Of a stretch of DNA of 64,000 nucleotides, positions 24,060-32,300 are shown one piece after another. Below the pieces are notes generated by a model. It had not been told where the DNA came from. It worked only from the letters and a program-made list of their open reading frames with translations, and made no database searches. The position numbers were made by a program, and so were the translations under genes. Position 1 is the first letter of the stretch. Each line of letters starts with the position of its first letter. The DNA is from Costus lasius (Eukaryota; Streptophyta; Magnoliopsida; Zingiberales; Costaceae): assembly GCA_027563935.2 (NCBI GenBank), contig JANVAS020000203.1, forward strand, positions 5,952,001 to 6,016,000, given 5' to 3'.

Positions 24060-25757
24060 TGAAAGTCCCCTTCAAGGGGGAGCGCAAGGGGGTGAAACCC
24101 TAAAGGGGGGGGGGGGCGCATGAAATATTTCTAGGGTTTCATGTAGATCGATTGCATGAATATATATATGATCAACTTTGATATTATTTTGAAGATCAAG
24201 TTAAGATCTTTTACCATAGCCATGATGAAGGAGGCGACTTGGAAGAAGAGAACAAAGTTGATCTCCTCCAAATGGCGTGCACACAAGAAGACAATGGCTA
24301 CTCCCTTCACGCCTTTGTGCTAGCAAAAGCTTCAAGGGGTCTTGTCGTATGAAGGAGATGATGGAGATCTCTTTGCTTGGCCGAATCCCTTCTTCTTGTC
24401 GTCAACCCACTCTCCTCTACCCGAGAGTGCAAGCGGTCACACACCAAGAGGAAAACGTTGAGGCGTTTTGGCGTTTGAGCAAAGTCGCCTTGATGACTTT
24501 CCAAAAATGGAATGACATGAAGTAATGCTCTCAAAACTGACCAAAACGCTTAAGCATTGAACCAAGCGTTCACACATGTGAACCGGTTCAAGCTCAATCG
24601 ATCCAATTGACTTTGGTCCAAAAAACCAAATCAAATCAGCCCAAGCCATGGTCTAGATCTCATTGAACCAATAGGTTCCAGATCTAACCGTTCATCTCGT
24701 GATGCTCTTGATCTAACCGATCTAGCATCATTTCTCTCGATCAAAGCTTACCGATCTCAAGCCCTAATCAATCAAACATGATCAGACCAGATCTCACTTA
24801 CAATCAGAGTTTAAACTCCTTTAAACTGAACCCAAACAATTCAGTCCACACGATCTGACTTGAGTAAGCCATATCATCAAATTGTGCGACCCTGAGGGTT
24901 TCCTTTAAAAGTCGGTAACGATAACTCACATTATCACGATCAGTGAGGGGTATCTAGCAACACATCACTGTCTCCCGATATAAAGGAAAGAGTCTTCCAA
25001 GACTACTCCCAAACCATAGCACAAGTGTGAATCCACTTCACTAGGCATACATGTTTCCTTTGCCACTGGATATTCTTATTGGACAAGCGTGTCAAGCCTG
25101 TAGCTCCAATATGATGAGCATGATTAGATCAGATGAACATAGTCACCTGGGTATGGCCATACACTTTCTCAATCATCTCATTCAAGGGGGGCCCCTTTAG
25201 AACATCACACTCCTTAAACAAGGAGACGGCAATCCTGTATCTATCACTAGTGTCCTAACCTGACTCATGATCATCATCCAAGATAGTCTATAATCATTAT
25301 GTTTCAAATGATATTGAACTACCTCAAAACAATGACAAACATCATTTAGAAACACAAGTGATCTCAAGTCAGAGGACATGTGCCACTTGTTGCAAACAAG
25401 GATTATTCACATTGTGACAAGCAATTGAATATCCTAGTAGGGTCTGTCCAGTACATCCAATGTACCCATGAGTCTACATCTTATTCCATGCTCGAAGCAT
25501 CCTATAAGATTAGAACACATATTAGTCACAATCATATCAAGGCTGTCTCATGTTCACCAAGATATCTCGACTAAGGACATAGAGCATGTCAGCCTAGCTG
25601 AACAGCTTTGAGACATTATTCAGAAGTATACTTATTGCAGCAGACAATGTAACAAACTGAATAACAACCATTGCCTTTATAAACATAAGAGTTTATATAC
25701 ATGATACTGATAGAATCCCAGGGCCTCAAACATTAGCCTTAAGGGCATACCCCAACA
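24060..25757 (-). mobile_element. Solo family A LTR inside the A4 3' LTR, TSD AAGCC
   Basis: This complete 1,698-bp LTR on the minus strand begins TGTTGGGGTATGCCC at 25757 and ends GGGGACTTTCA at 24060. It is flanked by a perfect 5-bp duplication, AAGCC at 24055-24059 and 25758-25762. No internal sequence remains, as expected after unequal recombination between the two LTRs of a former element. Removing it and one AAGCC restores a continuous A4 3' LTR. Confidence 0.95.
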
Positions 25758-25762
25758 AAGCC

Positions 25763-26202
25763 ATGTTCTCATTTTGAGAACACGCCTCACGTTCGAAGTG
25801 GCTAGCTATTCTCGCCTCTCCTCTCCTCTCGTTGCCACTTGCTCTCTCGTGTGGTGAAGAAGGCTCACGCCAAGGAGGAAGAGAAGTTTTTTTTTTCGCC
25901 AAGCAAAAGGATCATCTCTCATCCCTTCATTCGATCAGGAGACCTTGGATCCTTGCTAGCACAAAGACGCCAAGGGAGTAGTCATCTTCACCTTGTGTGC
26001 GTCACCTTTGGAGGAGAGCCGCTCGCCCTCTTCTTCCAAGTCACCATCCAAAGCAATGGCAATGGTATGAATCTCTTTAGATCTATACAGAATGTTAAGT
26101 TGATCATATGTTCATACATGCGATCTAGGAAACCCTAGATTCCGCCTTGCAAAATTTTTATATCTGCATGATTAGGGTTTCGCCCCCTTAGAGGAACTTT
26201 CA
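25763..26202 (+). repeat. A4 3' LTR, part 2
   Basis: This is the distal 440 bp of the A4 3' LTR, ending AGGGTTTCGCCCCC...CTTTCA at 26202. It is followed by the right TSD copy CTTTC (26203-26207). Confidence 0.92.
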
Positions 26203-26369
26203 CTTTCTCACCAGCCCAAGCATTTAAAGAGTTGCCAAGAGAAGATCACCAAAGAAGGAAGCTCCCAAAGAGGATTTGCGCCCACATCCTCTTGATTTTG
26301 TAATTCAAACTCTATCCATCTTTGTAATAGGCGCATGGAAGCTAAAGACTATCCTGCCCTAGCCCCATC
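26203..26369. other. Sequence X, right piece
   Basis: This is unclassified sequence after the A4 TSD, and it should join 14341 when A4 is removed. It holds no frame or repeat that I recognise. It stops abruptly where the left arm of the long inverted repeat begins (26370). Confidence 0.5.
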
Positions 26370-26796
26370 TCGACATCGACATCCCCATCATCGCAACTAG
26401 GTACAAATGCATTACAGTCTCTTTGCCGTACTGATATCCGATTGGACAAGTGTGTCACCACTTGTTTTCATCCAATCACATGGCTATGACTAAAACAGGT
26501 TCTCACCTGGGTATGGCCATACACTCTCAGTCATAGAACCATAAGGGAGCTCCATGGATATCATACTTCCCAAAGGAAGGGGCAAATCCTATGTCTGTCC
26601 ATTGACCTTCTCATATGGGTCGTGACATGCTCAATGACAACCGTTATGACCTCCCAACTACGGCAAGGTGTTAGGTTGCATCAAAGCAAGTCCCTAACCA
26701 TATAGAATGGTCAATGACCTCAAGTCAAGGGATCAATGCATCTCCTGTCACTTGTGAGGATAACTCATGACACCAAGTCATAGCCTCACAGCGGGT

Positions 26797-27195
26797 CTAT
26801 CCAGTATATCCTCCAATGATATACCCATGTGTCTGCGTTAGCACCACGTGCCTAACCAGCCCACATACCAGTCTCTCAAGTACCAGAGTTGTCCCATATC
26901 CACTCAGGTACATCGACTGGGGACTATAGTTCGAGCACAGATCCAATCTGTCTCCAGGGTGATGGTCTTTCCAAAGAAGGTCCAGAATAGTCCTGTCATG
27001 GCCTGTAAGGGCTGTATAGTGTTTTGGAACCCGAAAAAGAAACATGGGGGTTTTTTCAGATTCATCTTTTATAGCTTGCGCATATGTGAGACCTTCAGTT
27101 ACCAGGGGTTGAGGTCCTGTGACCAAAGGTTGAGACCCTTGGGCCTTTTTATTTTTATTGGCCCTTTGTGGGGCTGAGTTTGAAGCGCTTGCCAT
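26797..27195 (-). CDS. Chimeric ORF of unknown function, left palindrome arm
   Basis: This is the mirror copy of the frame at 27653-28051, with identical translation. The first ~79 codons lie in segment Y and the remainder reads through family B LTR, so the C-terminal part is unlikely to be a real protein. I do not recognise the Y-encoded portion. It starts MASASNSAPQ, is Lys-, Gln- and Pro-rich early, and then has a TYAQAIKDESEKTPMFLF segment. No membrane segment or catalytic motif is evident. Confidence 0.3.
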   Translation of the reverse strand: MASASNSAPQRANKNKKAQGSQPLVTGPQPLVTEGLTYAQAIKDESEKTPMFLFRVPKHYTALTGHDRTILDLLWKDHHPGDRLDLCSNYSPQSMYLSGYGTTLVLERLVCGLVRHVVLTQTHGYIIGGYTG

Positions 27196-27450
27196 TGCCT
27201 GCACAACAACTGTATATCAAGTTTTACTATTGAATAACCAGAAGGTTATTATTTGATAGCCCTCAGGCTGATAATGAAGTCCGCAGACTTATTCATTTGG
27301 CCTTTGTAAAAGGCGTGATAATATGTCAGATATGACATTATCACATCAGGATTAAGTCGGATTAAGTCATCCACATCAGGATTAAGTCATATCTGACATA
27401 TTATCACGCCTTTTACAAAGGCCAAATGAATAAGTCTGCGGACTTAATCC

Positions 27451-27889
27451 GTCAGATATGACTTAATCCTGATGTGGATGACTTAATCCGACTTAATCCT
27501 GATGTGATAATGTCATATCTGACATATTATCACGCCTTTTACAAAGGCCAAATGAATAAGTCTGCGGACTTCATTATCAGCCTGAGGGCTATCAAATAAT
27601 AACCTTCTGGTTATTCAATAGTAAAACTTGATATACAGTTGTTGTGCAGGCAATGGCAAGCGCTTCAAACTCAGCCCCACAAAGGGCCAATAAAAATAAA
27701 AAGGCCCAAGGGTCTCAACCTTTGGTCACAGGACCTCAACCCCTGGTAACTGAAGGTCTCACATATGCGCAAGCTATAAAAGATGAATCTGAAAAAACCC
27801 CCATGTTTCTTTTTCGGGTTCCAAAACACTATACAGCCCTTACAGGCCATGACAGGACTATTCTGGACCTTCTTTGGAAAGACCATCAC
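27451..27889 (+). other. Segment Y: hairpin-rich, unclassified sequence
   Basis: Y has no similarity to family A or to the known parts of B/C. It opens with three GACTTAATCC direct repeats (27460, 27480 and 27490; the first and third extend to GACTTAATCCTGATGTG). Five consecutive short hairpins (27504-27615) follow, and then an ATG at 27653 with an open frame. The layout resembles a promoter/leader plus gene start of some element, but I cannot identify it. A fragment of an unknown transposon or an endogenous viral sequence are options without proof. Confidence 0.5.
27504..27615 (+). repeat. Array of five adjacent hairpins
   Basis: The stems are GTGATAATGTCA/TGACATATTATCAC (27504-27533, loop TATC, 2-nt bulge), GCCTTT/AAAGGC (27534-27548, loop TAC), AAGTC/GACTT (27558-27571, loop TGCG), AGCC/GGCT (27579-27590, loop TGAG) and AATAACC/GGTTATT (27598-27615, loop TTCT). 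The stems are unrelated to each other in sequence. The array ends 37 bp before an ATG. The left arm of the palindrome carries it in reverse. Confidence 0.85.
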
Positions 27890-28051
27890 CCTGGAGACAG
27901 ATTGGATCTGTGCTCGAACTATAGTCCCCAGTCGATGTACCTGAGTGGATATGGGACAACTCTGGTACTTGAGAGACTGGTATGTGGGCTGGTTAGGCAC
28001 GTGGTGCTAACGCAGACACATGGGTATATCATTGGAGGATATACTGGATAG
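27653..28051 (+). CDS. Chimeric ORF of unknown function, right palindrome arm
   Basis: The frame opens at ATG 27653 just downstream of the hairpin array and runs 132 codons to a stop at 28049-28051. Codons 1 to about 79 lie in segment Y and the rest in LTR sequence, so if Y was once the start of a gene, the LTR join truncated it. The predicted protein is basic and low-complexity at first, then mixed, with no domain I can name. Conservation between the arms reflects the palindrome itself and is not evidence of selection. Confidence 0.3.
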   Translation: MASASNSAPQRANKNKKAQGSQPLVTGPQPLVTEGLTYAQAIKDESEKTPMFLFRVPKHYTALTGHDRTILDLLWKDHHPGDRLDLCSNYSPQSMYLSGYGTTLVLERLVCGLVRHVVLTQTHGYIIGGYTG

Positions 28052-28807
28052 ACCCGCTGTGAGGCTATGACTTGGTGTCATGAGTTATCCTCACAAGTGA
28101 CAGGAGATGCATTGATCCCTTGACTTGAGGTCATTGACCATTCTATATGGTTAGGGACTTGCTTTGATGCAACCTAACACCTTGCCGTAGTTGGGAGGTC
28201 ATAACGGTTGTCATTGAGCATGTCACGACCCATATGAGAAGGTCAATGGACAGACATAGGATTTGCCCCTTCCTTTGGGAAGTATGATATCCATGGAGCT
28301 CCCTTATGGTTCTATGACTGAGAGTGTATGGCCATACCCAGGTGAGAACCTGTTTTAGTCATAGCCATGTGATTGGATGAAAACAAGTGGTGACACACTT
28401 GTCCAATCGGATATCAGTACGGCAAAGAGACTGTAATGCATTTGTACCTAGTTGCGATGATGGGGATGTCGATGTCGATATCCATTCCAATAACCTGGGT
28501 AGCAGCGATGCACTGCTAGGTGCCACTCACTGCTTGTGATGACCTTTGGTTAGCACTGCTAGCGTTAGAGGAACCTACAGGGTCGCACACCTTGATACTC
28601 GAGTTTTCATATTGATCGGGTAGCCTTTAGATCGAGTTATTGGATAACTCAAATCTATTTGGGAGATTTCATCAGCGCCAATGGGCCTGATGAGATGGAA
28701 GAAACTTATTAGAGCCAACTTCCGTTTTTGGCATATTGATCAAATTAACCATGGTTAGCCTCATTTAACCATGGGTTAAATTGGATTGGATCCAATAGCT
28801 TGGTTAT
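27890..28807 (+). repeat. Family B/C LTR (C1), proximal piece
   Basis: The sequence starts about 150 bp into the LTR (CCTGGAGACAGATTGG) and runs to the A1 insertion. It shares landmarks with the C2 LTR at 55663-58060: GTGGGCTGGTTAGG, AACGCAGACA, TATGATATCCA, a GGAGCTCC dyad, GTATGGCCATAC, and a block matching GTAGTAGTGATGTGTTGCTAG. The LTR continues at 37877-38370 and 51728-52277 once A1 and A5 are removed, giving about 1.95 kb of recovered LTR. Confidence 0.8.
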
Positions 28808-29402
28808 TGTTGGGGTATGCCCTTAAGGCTAATGTTTGAGGCCTGTGGGAATGTATCAGTATCATGTAATAAACTCTTATGTTTATAAAGGCATGGTTGT
28901 TATTCAGTTAGCTACATTGTCTGCTGCAATATATGTTCTTCTGAATAATGTCTCAAAGCTGTTCAGCTGGGCTGACATGCTATTAAGTCCTTAGTCGATG
29001 TATCTTGGTGAACATGAGACAGCCTTGATATGGTTAAGACTAATATGTGTTCTAATCTTATAGGATGCTTCGAGCATGGAATAAGATGTAGACTCATGGG
29101 TACATGGGATGTACTGGACAGACCCTACTAGGATGTTCAATTGTTTGTCACAATGTGAATATTCCTTGATTATGACAAGTGGCACATTTCCTCTGACTTG
29201 AGATCACTTGTGTTTTCTAAATGATGATTGTCATTGTTTTGAGATAGTTCAATATCGTTTGAAACATAATGATTATAGACTATCTTGGATGGTGAGCTTG
29301 AGTCAGGTTAGAGCATTAGTGATAGATAAAGGATTGCCGTCTCCTTGTTTAAGGAGTGTGATGTTCTAAAGGGGCCCCCTGGATGAGATGATTGAGAAAA
29401 GT

Positions 29403-29414
29403 GTATGGCCATAC
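29403..29414 (+). promoter_or_regulatory. Conserved LTR palindrome GTATGGCCATAC
   Basis: This 12-bp perfect dyad is present in all family A LTRs seen here and in the B/C LTR at 28326-28337. In the C2 LTR the homologous site is GTGTGGCCACAC (56269-56280), which preserves the symmetry through paired changes. It may be a dimer-binding site in U3 or an RNA stem. Confidence 0.6.
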
Positions 29415-30052
29415 CCAGGTGACAGTGTTCATCTGATCTAATCATGCTCATCATATTGGAGTTACGAGCTTGACAGGCTTGTCCAATAAGAACATCCAGT
29501 GGCAAAGGAAATATGCATGCCTTGTGAATTGATTCACACTTGTGTTGTTTTTGGGTGTAGTCTTGGAAGACTCTTTCCTTTATATCGGGAGACAGTGATG
29601 TGTTGCTAGATACCTCTCACTGGTCGTGATAACGTGAGTTATCGTTACCGACGCTTAAAGGAAACCCTCAGGGTCGCACAATTTGATGATATGGCTTACT
29701 TAAGTCAGATCGTGTGGACTGAATTGTTCGGGTTCAGTTTAAAGGGATTTAATCTCTGATTGTAAGTGAGATCTGGTCTGATCATGTTTGATTGATTAGG
29801 GCTTGAGATCGGTAAGCTTCGATCGAGAGAACGGATGCTAGATCGGTCAGATCAGAAGCATCAAGAGATCGACGGTCAGATCAAGCACCTTAGGGTTTTT
29901 AATGTGATCTGGACTAATTGCTTGGGTTATTTGGTTTATAGACCAGACCGAATTGAACCGGCTCTAGATGTGAGCGCTTGGTTCAAAGTAATGAGGAAAA
30001 TGCGATTGGTTCATGAGGGCATGAACACATGATCGCATGTAAGAGAGGTTGG

Positions 30053-30062
30053 CTATTTTTAG
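30053..30062 (+). promoter_or_regulatory. Candidate TATA-like element of the family A LTR
   Basis: CTATTTTTAG (or CTATTTTTGG) recurs at the same LTR position in every family A copy here, ahead of pyrimidine-rich sequence. It is not a canonical TATA box, and no transcription start is visible from sequence alone. Confidence 0.35.
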
Positions 30063-30483
30063 CAACCACGCCCCCCATGTTTACACGGAGCGCATCTCTT
30101 GTTGCCTCAACCTCTAATTCTCGTCGCTCTCTCTCGTAAGAGACTTCTCTTTCACGTCTTGGAGACTCGAGAATCAAGCAAGGAAAGGCGATCTTCTTCC
30201 CTTCTCACGCGATCAAAGACACCTAGGAATCTTGCTAGCACAAGATATTCCGTAGGGAGTAAGCGCATCCTCATCTTGTGTGCGCGTCCTAAGGAGGAAA
30301 TCTTCGTTGCTTTCTATCTTCCAAGGCGCCATCTTTAAATGGCATTGGTATGAATCGCATCTCCTTCTTTCATGTTTTAAAGGTTGATCATATATTGCAT
30401 GTTTTCGATTCTTGAATCCGCTGCCTATCGAGTTTGCGCCAACTAGGGTTTCGCCCCCCCTATTGAAAGGGGTTCCCTTCAAT

Positions 30484-30495
30484 TGGTATCAGAGC
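30484..30495 (+). promoter_or_regulatory. A1 primer-binding site, initiator-Met tRNA type
   Basis: TGGTATCAGAGC lies two bases after the end of the 5' LTR and is complementary to the 3' end of initiator methionine tRNA. Confidence 0.95.
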
Positions 30496-32300
30496 GCAAG
30501 GTTTACATGCAAATTTATATGATTGCTTTGATTATGTGTTCCAAGTATTCTAGATCTTCACCATGCGAAATTCATCATGATAACATGTTTCATGCTGAAA
30601 CTTATTTCATGTTTTACTTGCGCATGTATGTTGGCGCATGTAGTAGTTTTTTTCTCAAAAATTATATCATTTGCGCGACTCATTGTAGATCTAAGATGCG
30701 CCTGCATTAAAACCCTTAGACGGGTTATTAGGGTTGAAGTCAACCCCTAAGTTAGATCCAAACATGTCTGATCAGATCATCTGACAGCCTGAATGGGTCG
30801 ACCAGATAGCACCTTGGCGCAAGCCTATGGTGGCTATAGGTCGACTGCAGACAGGTGTGTAGCGATGTCTGATTGAGACGACTACTGAACGCACCTGAGT
30901 TAGGCCCGGGGTCACGCCCGCTTGCCACACCTCAGTGTGGTCGTTCAGCCCTGGCGCATGCATAGTTGACCTTATGGTCGACGCAAGTCAGTTAGGACTT
31001 GGTGCATGCAAGGGCAGTGGATCTGACTAGGTTGGATGAGTGGATCCCTAGTAATGGACCGTTGTAAGGTTGTAGGGCAAATAAGGAAAATTAAAATTGA
31101 TCCTATGGGGTTTTCGAAAATTTTAATTTTTATGGATCACATGGTTATTGATTGATGCATATGCTTGTTTATTTAGTCTTATGTGGGCTGCTCATATTAT
31201 TTGTGTGCTGTGCTGGGGCCTGCGTGCCTGAATTAAAAAAATTGTAAATTAATTATTGTGATCTGCGCATCACTGTGTTTTAATTTATAAATGTAAGTGA
31301 CCTGCGTGTCACTCTTGTCTAGATAGTTAAATTTGTAATTTAATTAGACAAGAGCACAAAGCACACTTGGCAGAGGCGCTTGCAGCAAGTGGCTGGACCA
31401 GGTGGGAGGTCTAGGGTTCGACCCTAGGACCTGGCGCAATTTCCTGGTGGGCGCATCAGAGCTGCTGATGGCGCTTGGGCCCAGGTTTGGGCCAGATGAG
31501 CAGCTAAAGACCCATGAAGAGCAAGTGAAGACTTAAGTTAGGTTAAGGTCTCACTAGGGCTATGGGCTTTTACCACATAAGATTCATGCTTTCTTTTATT
31601 GCTTAATATTAGAATTGCATGATTAAATTATGTTCTGCTATCACCATAGGAATTGCATGATAGGCAAGAAGATAAAAGACCGTTAAAATCCAACGCTTAA
31701 ATATCAAGCTTGTAAGCCTTCTAACGCGAAACCTCACTGTTCTGATTATCGTTGGAGCCGTGTTGTACCCACTCAGTGGGCACGTCCATCTATCTTCAGA
31801 CGGTGCGGGATTACACCTGTGTGTTACAGAGTAGGGATTTATCCCTTCTCGTTGCTCAGCATAGCACATGGTGGTCCAGGGAGTAGGTCGGGTCAGCTTG
31901 ACCGTGTAGACTACATATGTGGAGCATATGGTAGCACATGGAGGCAGCCATCTGTGGAGTCAGAGATTGTGTTGTACCAACTCAGTTGGCACAGTCTGCT
32001 GGACTGCCCAGATGAAGGGGAATCGCACGGGTTGGCGATCGGCAGTGACTGCCTACCAGAAACTAGTGCTTGTACTCTCTGTGCATCTTATCTCGCCTGA
32101 GCGGGACGCGGAGACCAAGTATGAAATCTGGATCCCATCTCACTAAAAGAGTTCTACTCTTTCGGGCTGTTTTGCTGGATTTTTCACGCCTGATAAAATA
32201 GTGAGAAAAAGAATCTTTCTTAAGTCCTGATTGATTCTTATACATTGATACTGACCTTGCTGTTCTTGTATTGTTGTAGATACCTGCAGCAACGAACACC
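30496..32300 (+). other. A1 5' leader with conserved hairpins
   Basis: This 1.8-kb untranslated leader is conserved among A1, A2, A4, A5 and A7. It holds hairpins CCCAC-TCA-GTGGG (31768-31780), CCAAC-TCA-GTTGG (31977-31989) and TCTCGC-CTGA-GCGGGA (32091-32106), plus a tRNA-like A-box/B-box pair (31368-31421). Its distal part is homologous to the leader of family C. Short upstream frames exist, but none looks coding. Confidence 0.8.
31368..31421 (+). ncRNA. tRNA-like A-box/B-box pair in the leader (possible SINE-derived segment)
   Basis: TGGCAGAGGCG (31368-31378) resembles the pol III A-box, TGGCNNAGTGG, at 9 of 11 positions. GGTTCGACCCT (31415-31425) matches the B-box, GGTTCGANNCC, at all but the last position. 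The spacing of 36 nt is typical of tRNA genes. The B-box lies in a strong hairpin with TTCGA as loop, like a T-arm. The same pair occurs in A7 (61693-61703 and 61739-61749) and, reversed, in A2. No complete tRNA cloverleaf is evident. Confidence 0.4.

Larger units (their letters stand above)
14342..26202 (+). mobile_element. A4: rearranged family A copia element, TSD CTTTC
   Basis: The 5' LTR begins TGTTGGAGTATGCCC at 14342 and the 3' LTR ends CTTTCA at 26202. CTTTC at 14337-14341 and 26203-26207 is a perfect 5-bp TSD, so the outer ends come from one integration. Inside, the order is abnormal: truncated 5' LTR, scrambled filler, an inverted gag-pol segment (15630-17872), an inverted leader piece, then a direct leader and gag-pol (18004-22796) and a 3' LTR split by a solo LTR. 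The 5' and 3' LTRs differ at about 10 of 1,241 sites by eye. Confidence 0.88.
26370..28478. repeat. Long near-perfect palindrome, two 1,028-bp arms, 53-bp spacer
   Basis: The left arm (26370-27397) is the reverse complement of the right arm (27451-28478), with paired positions summing to 54,848. I compared most of the arms by eye and saw no mismatch, and both arms contain the same 133-codon frame. The spacer (27398-27450) is itself a copy of right-arm sequence (27524-27572). Each arm consists of an unrecognised segment Y (439 bp) joined to about 590 bp of family B LTR. Outside 26370 and 28478 the flanks differ: X on the left, the rest of the B/C LTR on the right. Confidence 0.93.
28808..30481 (+). 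repeat. A1 5' LTR
   Basis: The LTR is bounded by TGTTGGGGTATG and GGGGTTCCCTTCA and followed at once by the primer-binding site. It contains three adjacent dyads (CTCCTT/AAGGAG 29341-29356, GGGGCCCC 29371-29378, GTATGGCCATAC 29403-29414). A TATA-like CTATTTTTAG is at 30053-30062, about 420 bp before the LTR end. Confidence 0.96.

Noticed and set aside
27451..27889. Segment Y as an endogenous pararetrovirus leader
   Set aside because: The repeats, hairpins and following frame are suggestive, but there is no coat, protease or RT motif, no primer-binding site and no recognisable similarity. The claim cannot be supported from sequence alone.
26370..28478. Palindrome as the terminal inverted repeats of a DNA transposon
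   Set aside because: The arms consist largely of LTR sequence, the outer ends show no transposon-like termini or target duplication, and no transposase frame lies between them.
28991..29185. 64-codon antisense frame found in nearly every family A LTR (also 5984, 13422, 25380, 36386, 48409, 59269)
   Set aside because: It recurs because the LTRs are homologous. It runs antisense to the LTR and lies over the conserved region around the GTACATGGGATGTACTGGACAG block, and I saw no sign of protein-level selection.
30484..30495. TGGTATCAGAGC sites as tRNA genes
   Set aside because: Only the 12 bases complementary to the tRNA 3' end are present next to LTR ends, so they are primer-binding sites.
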